Assembly (NCBI GenBank): GCA_023265355.1 | Contig: JAHFTZ010000181.1 | Location: 1 to 5,711, forward strand | Origin: Terriglobus sp. | Lineage (GTDB): Bacteria > Acidobacteriota > Terriglobia > Terriglobales > Acidobacteriaceae | DNA length: 5,711 nt | Direction of reading: 5' to 3' | The notes under the pieces: model-generated | Databases searched by the model: none | What the model saw: the letters and a program-made list of their open reading frames with translations, nothing else | What the model was told of the DNA's origin: nothing | Position numbers and translations under genes: made by a program | Part shown: piece by piece, positions 1-5,522 of the stretch | How the letters are laid out: each line of letters opens with the position of its first letter | Numbering within the stretch: the first letter of the stretch is position 1

Positions 1-1036
1 TGTAGTAGTTCAGGCGCGTGTGTTCAAGATCGATAACACCGATTACATTGCCTTTGTAGATCAGCGGAACCGCAAGTTCGCTGCGAACACCTTCGTTGGC
101 TTCGATGTAGCGGGGATCTTTGCGCACGTCGGAGGCGAGAATCGGCGCACGGTCCTTGGCGGCGTTTCCGATGATGCCCACGCCAAGGGGTGCATTCCTT
201 TCGCGCGAGACCACCTCGCCATAGCGGGTCGAGAAACGGTGGACGAACTGCTGCTGCGACTGGACCCAAAGAAGAATCGTGAACATCTGGAAGTCCACGA
301 CACGCTTGAGGAGTGTGCCAATCCGCTCCAGGAGATCGTCAAGATCCAGAATGCTAGTCAGTTCCCGAGAGATCTCGTTCAACACAGTGAGCGTCTGGGC
401 CTGCCGTGAGACACGCGTGTAGAGCCTGGCATTCTCGATCGCAATCGCCATGCGCGAGGCGACGAGTTCCAGAAGACGCCGTTGATCGTCGGTGAAGTTC
501 GAGGGGAGCTCGGATTCGATGCCGAGGACGCCGATGACCTTGTTCTTTACGATCAGAGGCACGGCCAGTTCGCTGCGAACGTCGGGGTTGGCGTTTACGT
601 AATTCGAGATCTGGGTAACGTCGTCCACGCGTATGGAAGCGCGGCGCTCCGCGGCTTCTCCAACGACACCCTGCCCAATTTTGATGCGAACGCGCTCAAC
701 CTCGGGAGTATGGCCCACCTGGAAGCGCATCCAGAGTTCCTGCGTACGGTCGTTGAGGAGCAGAACCGCGAAGATGCGGTAATCCACGACGGCTCGGACC
801 AGATCCGCCACCCGGTGCATCAGCGTCTGCAGATCGAGGGTCGTGTTGAGAGCGTCGGCCAGGCGATGCAGAAAGTCCGTGTGGCTGGCTTCGATACGTA
901 TGTTCGCAGACACGGGGGTATCAACGATTGCAGGACGGTAGTCTCCTTCAAACTCCGGTGCAAGCTCTGCTTTAGACGCGTCGAGGTCGTCCGGCAGAGG
1001 ACGGTTCGGCGTCGTGGATGAAGAAAATCTACCCAT
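1..1036 (-). CDS. Tandem GAF-domain signalling protein, C-terminus outside window
   Basis: The visible N-terminal 345 residues carry a disordered lead (1-50) and two GAF domains in tandem, at about 55-205 and from about 217 to the window edge. A helical linker joins them (about 185-235, with the segment AIAIENARLYTRV typical of GAF ends). The domains share a core: NPDVRSELAVPLI at about 150-162 and NEGVRSELAVPLI at about 314-326. GAF domains are cytoplasmic small-ligand or redox sensor modules. In acidobacteria such GAF-GAF proteins often end in a SpoIIE/PP2C-type serine phosphatase; that would be my guess, but no output domain is visible. Histidine kinase or diguanylate cyclase outputs remain possible. 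The reading frame stays open to base 1, so the gene is partial. The ATG at 1036 lies five bases after the deoC stop with no good Shine-Dalgarno, suggesting translational coupling to deoC. Confidence 0.85.
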   Translation of the reverse strand, partial: MGRFSSSTTPNRPLPDDLDASKAELAPEFEGDYRPAIVDTPVSANIRIEASHTDFLHRLADALNTTLDLQTLMHRVADLVRAVVDYRIFAVLLLNDRTQELWMRFQVGHTPEVERVRIKIGQGVVGEAAERRASIRVDDVTQISNYVNANPDVRSELAVPLIVKNKVIGVLGIESELPSNFTDDQRRLLELVASRMAIAIENARLYTRVSRQAQTLTVLNEISRELTSILDLDDLLERIGTLLKRVVDFQMFTILLWVQSQQQFVHRFSTRYGEVVSRERNAPLGVGIIGNAAKDRAPILASDVRKDPRYIEANEGVRSELAVPLIYKGNVIGVIDLEHTRLNYY

Positions 1037-1041
1037 CGAAT

Positions 1042-1797
1042 CTAATAGCCCGCCGATGGTGTGGAATTTGTGTCCGTCTTGCCCGAGAGTTCGTGAACGA
1101 TGCGCACGCTCGCAGAGGCACCGATACGCGTCGCTCCGGCGGAGAGCATCGCACGCGCGTCTTCGAGAGTACGAATGCCGCCCGATGCCTTCACGCCCGC
1201 CCGTGTGCCCGCAACGCCGCGCATCAGTTGAATATCATCGGCTGTCGCACCGCCGGTAGAAAAGCCCGTGCTGGTCTTGATGAAGTCTGCGCCTGCAGAG
1301 ATCGCGATCTCCGATGCACGGAGTTTCTCCTCGAAGGTGAGAAGGCAAGTTTCCAGGATGACCTTCAGGATGGCGCCACGATCATGGACGAGAGTAGCGA
1401 TCTCTGCGATCTCGGTTTTGACGGTTTTAAAGTCTTCGGACTTCAGTGCGCCAATATTAAGCACCATGTCGACATCATGTGCGCCAAGCTTCGTCACACG
1501 ATCAGCCTCATCCAGTTTGGAGGCTGAAAGCGATGCCCCAAGAGGGAAGCCGATCACCACCCCCACGGGTACGCCCGTGCCTTTCAGGGCGGAAACGGCC
1601 ACTTCTGTCCAGAAGGGATTGATCATGGCGCAGGCGAAGCCGTATTCAGCCGCTTCCGCGCAAATGTTCTCTACCTGCGTTCTCGTGGCATCGGCCTTCA
1701 GCAGGGTATGGTCCAGAACGGCAGACAACGAGCGGGCCGAGGAGAGCGCCTGCGCGCTGAAAGTGGATGCGTCGAAAACGATTGAGGTTGCGGCCAT
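1042..1797 (-). CDS. deoC: Deoxyribose-phosphate aldolase
   Basis: This is a 251-residue class I aldolase (EC 4.1.2.4) of the DeoC/DERA family, a cytoplasmic TIM barrel. It splits 2-deoxyribose 5-phosphate into glyceraldehyde 3-phosphate and acetaldehyde, the last step of deoxynucleoside catabolism. Visible signature residues are DHTLLK at 29-34, the proton-relay Asp110 in DVDMVLNIGA, Lys145 in LKVILE, the Schiff-base Lys174 in FIKTSTGF and the assisting Lys203 in GVKASGGIR. GASAS near 227-231 fits the phosphate-binding end of the barrel. The protein ends in Tyr251; in the E. coli enzyme the C-terminal tyrosine takes part in catalysis. Length is normal for the family. The ATG at 1797 has a good upstream GGAAGGA. 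It lies 79 bases after the glycosylase gene and five bases before the GAF gene, so it probably sits in one transcript with them. Confidence 0.96.
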   Translation of the reverse strand: MAATSIVFDASTFSAQALSSARSLSAVLDHTLLKADATRTQVENICAEAAEYGFACAMINPFWTEVAVSALKGTGVPVGVVIGFPLGASLSASKLDEADRVTKLGAHDVDMVLNIGALKSEDFKTVKTEIAEIATLVHDRGAILKVILETCLLTFEEKLRASEIAISAGADFIKTSTGFSTGGATADDIQLMRGVAGTRAGVKASGGIRTLEDARAMLSAGATRIGASASVRIVHELSGKTDTNSTPSAGY

Positions 1798-1803
1798 TTA
1801 AAA

Positions 1804-1810
1804 TCCTTCC
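1804..1810 (-). promoter_or_regulatory. Ribosome binding site of deoC
   Basis: On the minus strand GGAAGGA stands six bases before the ATG at 1797. It is the clearest Shine-Dalgarno among the minus-strand genes and fixes the deoC start. Confidence 0.7.
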
Positions 1811-1876
1811 ACTCTTATCCACGCTTCACGTGCGAGGTACATGTCCATCCTATCGCTGTGAAGAGGATCGATGCTA

Positions 1877-2524
1877 TCAGGCGGCGTGCCTGGAGAAGTT
1901 AAACGCTGCTTCCAAGTCGTCCCGAAGGTGCCGGAAGAGGAGATCCCGTGTGGTATGACTGCGGGCTCGGAGCACGGCAGAGGGATGTACTGTTGCCATG
2001 ACGTGTTTAGCGAACGGCGTCGATAGGACCTTCCCACGGTCACGCATCAGGCCAAAGGCACTACCCAGGATCGATTTTGCAGCGGAAGCTCCAAGGCAGA
2101 GAACTATCTTCGGCTTGATCGCATCGAGTTCGGCCAGAAGCCAGGGGCGGCAGGCCTTGATCTCCGACATCCGTGGATTCTTGTGGACACGATGCTTTCC
2201 GACGCGTACGAACTTGAAGTGCTTGACCGCGTTGGTCACGTAGATCTGGGCAGGATCGAGCGAAATCTCCGCAAGGGCGCGGTGCAGAACCTCTCCGGCC
2301 GGACCTACAAAAGGCTTTCCCTGTAGATCTTCCTGATCGCCGGGCTGCTCCCCCACCAGGATGATGGAGGCCGTCGACCGCCCTGATCCGGGAACCACCT
2401 GGGTGGCGCATTGGTATAGCTCGCATCCACGGCAATGGGGCAAAGCGTCCCGAATCGCCGTGAGATTGTGGTGTCCCGGAGCGAACGGAGCCGCTGTGCC
2501 GATTACATTCTCTGACTGCGCCAT
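1877..2524 (-). CDS. udgX: UdgX-type uracil-DNA glycosylase (covalent uracil-DNA trap)
   Basis: This 215-residue protein belongs to the uracil-DNA glycosylase superfamily with an iron-sulfur cluster. Motif A is GEQPG (58-62), the UdgX form, rather than the GEGPG/GEAPG of ordinary family 4 enzymes. Motif B is HPSAVLR (180-186). The UdgX-specific loop is present as KHRVHK (110-115). Its His114 matches the histidine (His109 in Mycobacterium smegmatis UdgX) that attacks the sugar and leaves the protein covalently bound to DNA after uracil release. Likely cluster ligands are Cys31 and Cys34 (CRGC), His102 (VKHFKF, where family 4 has Cys) and Cys125 (ACRPWL). Length matches known UdgX (about 210). 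It lies between hpt and deoC, 54 bases after hpt, with its own GGAG ribosome site. Function is inferred from motifs. Conventional family 4 activity is the main alternative, but the loop and GEQPG argue against it. Confidence 0.9.
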   Translation of the reverse strand: MAQSENVIGTAAPFAPGHHNLTAIRDALPHCRGCELYQCATQVVPGSGRSTASIILVGEQPGDQEDLQGKPFVGPAGEVLHRALAEISLDPAQIYVTNAVKHFKFVRVGKHRVHKNPRMSEIKACRPWLLAELDAIKPKIVLCLGASAAKSILGSAFGLMRDRGKVLSTPFAKHVMATVHPSAVLRARSHTTRDLLFRHLRDDLEAAFNFSRHAA

Positions 2525-2532
2525 CTTAAATA

Positions 2533-2536
2533 CTCC
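2533..2536 (-). promoter_or_regulatory. Ribosome binding site of the udgX-like gene
   Basis: On the minus strand GGAG lies eight bases before the ATG at 2524, which supports that start. Confidence 0.55.
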
Positions 2537-2542
2537 GCATTC

Positions 2543-2548
2543 AGTATA
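2543..2548 (-). promoter_or_regulatory. Possible -10 box upstream of the udgX-like gene
   Basis: The minus strand reads TATACT, five of six matches to the sigma-70 -10 consensus, in the 54-base gap between hpt and the glycosylase gene. No convincing -35 hexamer lies 16-18 bases further upstream. The box sits in the loop of a small inverted repeat, CATTC (2538-2542) and GAATG (2551-2555). If real, it would give the glycosylase and deoC a promoter independent of hpt with a very short leader. Evidence is weak. Confidence 0.25.
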
Positions 2549-2578
2549 GCGAATGAAAGGCGAAAGCGGGACCGCGTT

Positions 2579-3133
2579 CTAGTGACCTGCGTCTTCGGGG
2601 AAGAGACGAATATCCGGTACATTCCGGTACTTTTCCGCGTAATCCATGCCGTAGCCTATGACGAACTTGTTCGGGATCTTGAAGCAGACGTAGTCCGCTT
2701 CAATGGGAACGAGGCGGCGTTCGGGTTTGTCGAGGCAGGTCGCGATCTTGAGCGTTGCAGGTTTGTGCTGCAACATCAGTTTGCGTAGATAGCTGAGCGT
2801 CAGACCGGTGTCCAGAATGTCCTCCACCAGAATGACGTGCTTGCCTTCAATGGGAACGTCCAGATCTTTGATCAGTTTAACTGCGCCGGTCGTTGTCTTT
2901 CCTTTGCCGTAGCTTGACACAGCAACGAAGTCGAAGGTGTTGTCCACTTCGATGGCGCGGGCAAGATCGGCGAGAAAGATGGCTGCTCCCTTTAGAACGC
3001 CGACCAGTACGATGCTCTGGCCCTTGTAATCCTCCGTGATCTGGCGACCGATCGCAACGACGCGTTCTGCAATCTGATCGGTTGAGAAGAGAACTTCACA
3101 CTGCGAGGCGGGAACAAAGACTGGTGAGGACAT
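2579..3133 (-). CDS. hpt: Hypoxanthine phosphoribosyltransferase
   Basis: This 184-residue cytoplasmic enzyme of purine salvage (EC 2.4.2.8) joins hypoxanthine, and usually guanine, to PRPP, giving IMP or GMP. Family landmarks are all visible: VGVLKGA (44-50) with the non-proline cis-peptide loop, the flexible-loop start SSYG (73-76), the PRPP-binding motif ILVEDILDTGLT (101-112) with the paired acidic residues Glu104-Asp105, and the base-binding C-terminal stretch FVIGYGMDYAEKYRNVP (157-173). Length is typical. The ATG at 3133 is the only possible start, because an in-frame stop lies shortly upstream and no other start codon intervenes; its Shine-Dalgarno is poor. It is the first gene of the leftward group hpt, udgX-like, deoC and GAF, and is transcribed divergently from lgt. 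Confidence 0.96.
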   Translation of the reverse strand: MSSPVFVPASQCEVLFSTDQIAERVVAIGRQITEDYKGQSIVLVGVLKGAAIFLADLARAIEVDNTFDFVAVSSYGKGKTTTGAVKLIKDLDVPIEGKHVILVEDILDTGLTLSYLRKLMLQHKPATLKIATCLDKPERRLVPIEADYVCFKIPNKFVIGYGMDYAEKYRNVPDIRLFPEDAGH

Positions 3134-3291
3134 CTGCCAAGGATAAAGGAGGAGCGCGTGAGGAAATCACGCTGCTTGCGGGTTTGTTGGTGGAAACCGC
3201 TTTGTTCTTGCATCCGTAGCGCATCTCGTAGCTTATGGGATCGCCCTCCGGTGCCTCTTTCAGCAAACGCGGTATCCTGAGAGACGACGCT
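3134..3291. other. Divergent intergenic region between hpt and lgt
   Basis: These 158 bases must hold the promoters of both hpt (leftward) and lgt (rightward). I found no pair of -35 and -10 boxes good enough to call. The recognisable contents are an inverted repeat at 3156-3172 and a strong plus-strand Shine-Dalgarno (AAAGGAGGAG at 3145-3154) that precedes a short GTG-initiated reading frame ending just before lgt. Confidence 0.6.
3156..3172. repeat. Perfect inverted repeat in the hpt leader
   Basis: GCGTGA and TCACGC form a perfect six-base inverted repeat around a five-base centre (GGAAA). It starts 23 bases upstream of the hpt ATG. It could be a hairpin in the hpt leader RNA or an operator half-site pair; a chance occurrence is also possible. 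No run of T follows, so it is not a terminator. Confidence 0.4.
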
Positions 3292-4131
3292 ATGCTTCCT
3301 TACCTTCATCTTGGATCGTTTGAACTTGGGACTTTTGGTCTCTTACTTTGGCTCGCAGCAGTAGCAGCAGCATGGGTGCTGCATCGCAACTTTCAACGAA
3401 ACGCCGTGACAGCAGATGCAGTCTCCGTTGTGGCCCTGGTGATGCTTGCCGGCATCTTCGGAGCGAAGGCCTGGCACGAGCTTCAGGACCCCGCCGCTCT
3501 GCAGGAGTCGATGCGCCAGATTTTCGTTCCGGGGTGGCACCATCCGCTCGATGTCGCGATGGCCTTTCTGAGCTGGTTTCGGGCTGGCTTTGCATGGTTC
3601 GGCGGTCTGGTGGCCGGAGTTGCCATGCTCTTGTACCAGGGACGGGTTCTGTATGAAGGCGCGAGAACCGGCGCTTTGCGCATGCTCGATCTGGCTGCCC
3701 CAGCGGCAGCCATTGGCTATGGAGTGGGACGTATCGGCTGCCTGACCTCCGGTGACGGTGACTACGGCAAGGACACGACCGTGCCGTGGGGCGTCCATAT
3801 TCGCAGCGACGCCCTGGACCCGCCAAGACCAAATCCGCCAGGCCTCTTGGTTCATCCGACACCTATTTATGAGTTACTGTTCGCCCTTGCACTTGCTGGA
3901 TACCTCTGGTGGCGAGGAAAGAAGCCCCAGCCCATCGGCTTGCTGACGGGCGAGTACCTCGTTCTTAGCGGCATAGGTCGGTTTCTGGTGGAGTTTCTTC
4001 GCCGCAATCCGCCGCTGTACTGGGGAATGAGCAATGCGCAGGTAGCGTCGATCGGATCGGTGGCAGCCGGTCTGTTCCTGATCGTGTGGGTTCGACGCAA
4101 GACCGTGGCGGTCTCAACCGTAACCGTTTAG
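3292..4131 (+). CDS. lgt: Prolipoprotein diacylglyceryl transferase, divergent variant
   Basis: This 279-residue polytopic inner-membrane enzyme transfers a diacylglyceryl group from phosphatidylglycerol to the lipobox cysteine of preprolipoproteins, the first step of lipoprotein maturation. Hydrophobic segments lie near 12-30, 44-60, 85-115, 133-150, 192-207, 214-229 and 252-267. Lgt hallmarks are the N-terminal PYLHLGSFELGTFG, the signature GRIGC (146-150) followed by SGDGDYG and PWG (165-167), HPTPIYE (188-194) and GRFLVEFLR (229-237). Arg147, Arg230 and Glu234 match E. coli Arg143, Arg239 and Glu243. Several conserved E. coli residues differ: Tyr26 is Phe15, His103 is Phe103 and Asn146 is Cys150. 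I chose the ATG at 3292 because the protein then begins where other Lgt proteins begin and GAGAG precedes it. An in-frame ATG at 3235 would add a charged, non-conserved 19-residue lead without a ribosome site. The stop overlaps the convergent gene. Confidence 0.92.
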   Translation: MLPYLHLGSFELGTFGLLLWLAAVAAAWVLHRNFQRNAVTADAVSVVALVMLAGIFGAKAWHELQDPAALQESMRQIFVPGWHHPLDVAMAFLSWFRAGFAWFGGLVAGVAMLLYQGRVLYEGARTGALRMLDLAAPAAAIGYGVGRIGCLTSGDGDYGKDTTVPWGVHIRSDALDPPRPNPPGLLVHPTPIYELLFALALAGYLWWRGKKPQPIGLLTGEYLVLSGIGRFLVEFLRRNPPLYWGMSNAQVASIGSVAAGLFLIVWVRRKTVAVSTVTV

Positions 4132-4949
4132 AGGTGCTTTAGAAACGCTTTGGCTTCCGTCAACTGTGGGAAGAGGCGTTCCTCGGCCTGGAACTCCCGC
4201 GGATGCACGCAGCGGCGACCGTTCTTCACCTTGACCGGATGCTTGAGGTGAAGCATCTCGTGATAGAGCAGGTACTCAATCGCGTAGCGGGGAACATCCG
4301 CGCGATCGAAGACCCGGCTGACGACGATAGTGTTGTGTGCGGCGTCGTAGTGTCCGAGAAGACGACGCGCATGGTGGCCGCTCCAGGTCAGAACGGGCTG
4401 GCCCATCAGACCGTGGAAGAACTGGTGGTTCAACTTGTCGAAGACCTCTTCCAGGTCGTAGAAATGCCCTTTGGGGGGAAGAAGCCGTTTGCGTCCCCTC
4501 TGCTGGCGGATCTGCTCCGACTGCTTACTCACCGTCTCGGACGAGACGTAGCGGCGATAGCGGTCGTTGTGCGCGCGTGAGATCGGCTTCTTGTAGAGCT
4601 TGGCGATCAGAATATGTGCGATGGCATGGAGCATCGTCTCAGGGGCAGTCTCGAGAAGATCAGATAACCGAACTTGCAGTTTTCCTTCGCGCAGACGGAT
4701 CGTAGTGTTGAGTGAAGTGAAGCGCCGGAAGCGGATATCGAACTCAGGCATGGGAGCGCGGGGACGAAGCTCGCGGTACTCCATCTGGAAGATCTTCTGG
4801 AGCGGCGACCCGTGATCAGCGGCAGTGGGTCGCGATGCAGGCTTGCGCCCAACCGGTTTACGCGCAGGAGAAACAGGCAGTGGAGCAGGCGCTTCTGCCT
4901 GCTTGGTGATATTGCCGAAGAGCGTATGAAGGAAAGAAGGAAACACCAC
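4128..4949 (-). CDS. SprT-like zinc metalloprotease domain protein
   Basis: The C-terminal part (about 163-273) is a SprT-like domain. It has a helix with YDLEEVFDKLNHQFF (164-178), then WSGHHARRLLGHYD, a strand TIVVSRVF, the zinc motif HEMLH (230-234, catalytic Glu231) and the likely third ligand His249 in VHPREF. The fold class includes SprT, YgjP and the eukaryotic Spartan proteases, some of which cut proteins crosslinked to DNA; the substrate here is unknown. The N-terminal 50 residues are a Pro/Ala/basic linker with GRKP (34-37), and RGRKR follows at 151-155. Residues 91-135 resemble a degenerate second copy of the protease region. The start is GTG at 4949; a second GTG follows at once, there is no clear Shine-Dalgarno, and an in-frame stop lies upstream. 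It is 21 bases downstream of the secreted-protein gene, in a likely operon, and overlaps lgt by four bases at its end. Confidence 0.85.
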   Translation of the reverse strand: MVFPSFLHTLFGNITKQAEAPAPLPVSPARKPVGRKPASRPTAADHGSPLQKIFQMEYRELRPRAPMPEFDIRFRRFTSLNTTIRLREGKLQVRLSDLLETAPETMLHAIAHILIAKLYKKPISRAHNDRYRRYVSSETVSKQSEQIRQQRGRKRLLPPKGHFYDLEEVFDKLNHQFFHGLMGQPVLTWSGHHARRLLGHYDAAHNTIVVSRVFDRADVPRYAIEYLLYHEMLHLKHPVKVKNGRRCVHPREFQAEERLFPQLTEAKAFLKHL

Positions 4950-4970
4950 TACAGAGCATTTTACGGTGGG

Positions 4971-5516
4971 TCAGCGCTTCTCTTCAACGGGAGGATGATC
5001 CTCCTTGGCCGGAGGGTGCTCCTTGAACCAGGCCTTCTGCTCGGGGATTAACTCCGTACACTCTTTACGGATATCGTCGACGGCGTCAAGGGCAAGCCGA
5101 CGTTCTACTTCGTATGCCGGGTTCTCTTCGGGCTGTTTAAGGATAGAGGTCCAACGCTCTGCCGCGTCTAGAAGTTTTGGCAGTGACTTACGAAGATCGC
5201 GGTGGCTGCGGTCGTAGTCTTCCAGGTTGTCTTCGAGCTCGATGGCGATCCCGGCGACCTGCTGGATCGCGTCATGTAAATCTTCCGTCTTGCCCGCCTG
5301 GTAGCGCTTCGACAAGAGGTCCTGGATACGCTCCATGCGGCTGTCGATGATCTTCTGAAAGACCAGAACCCGCGCTGAAGGGTAATACGCCGCTTCGCGC
5401 AGGGATTCCACTTCGGCTTCAGAGAGTCGATTCCGACGCGCCTGCGCTGCGCCGGATAGTTCGCAGCAGCGTACGCAAAAAACAACGAACAGAAAGATGA
5501 TCAGCCACCGGCGCAT
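4971..5516 (-). CDS. Secreted helical protein of unknown function
   Basis: I do not recognise this 181-residue protein. It begins with a typical Sec signal peptide: MRR, a hydrophobic core WLIIFLFVVFCV (4-15), and a probable signal peptidase I site after SGAAQA (residue 26). Cysteines at 14, 17 and 18 do not form a lipobox. The mature part appears almost entirely alpha-helical and highly charged (for example SEAEVESLREAAYY and IELEDNLEDYDRSHRDLRK), suggesting a helical bundle or coiled coil in the periplasm. The tail (about 166-181) is Pro/Glu/Lys-rich with two similar units, HPPAKED and HPPVEEK. The ATG at 5516 follows the upstream stop by six bases; AGAGG overlaps that stop but lies only three bases from the start codon. 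It is probably co-transcribed with both neighbours. Confidence 0.75.
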   Translation of the reverse strand: MRRWLIIFLFVVFCVRCCELSGAAQARRNRLSEAEVESLREAAYYPSARVLVFQKIIDSRMERIQDLLSKRYQAGKTEDLHDAIQQVAGIAIELEDNLEDYDRSHRDLRKSLPKLLDAAERWTSILKQPEENPAYEVERRLALDAVDDIRKECTELIPEQKAWFKEHPPAKEDHPPVEEKR

Positions 5517-5522
5517 AGACCT

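Noticed and set aside
75..580. A 14-base direct repeat (75-88 and 567-580) with partial palindromic character
   Set aside because: Both copies encode the conserved VRSEL core of the two GAF domains, so the repeat is explained by domain duplication and not by a mobile element or binding site.
482..1021. Plus-strand open frame of 179 codons
   Set aside because: It is the complementary shadow of the first GAF domain. The minus-strand frame encodes clear GAF motifs, while this one encodes nothing recognisable.
1268..1801. Plus-strand open frame of 177 codons
   Set aside because: It lies opposite deoC, whose catalytic motifs are unmistakable on the minus strand.
1877..2524. Annotation as a conventional family 4 uracil-DNA glycosylase
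   Set aside because: The GEQPG motif, the KHRVHK insertion loop and His in place of the third cluster cysteine fit UdgX better.
2564..2580. Possible terminator after hpt
   Set aside because: The GCGG/CCGC arms on the minus strand leave a loop of only two bases and are followed by just three T residues, too weak to call.
3235..3291. Longer lgt start at ATG 3235
   Set aside because: It has no ribosome site and would add a non-conserved, charged lead in front of a membrane protein whose usual N-terminus begins at 3292.
3290..3862. Minus-strand open frames opposite lgt
   Set aside because: Their Arg/Ser/Pro-rich composition has no domain character, and the plus strand encodes a full Lgt.
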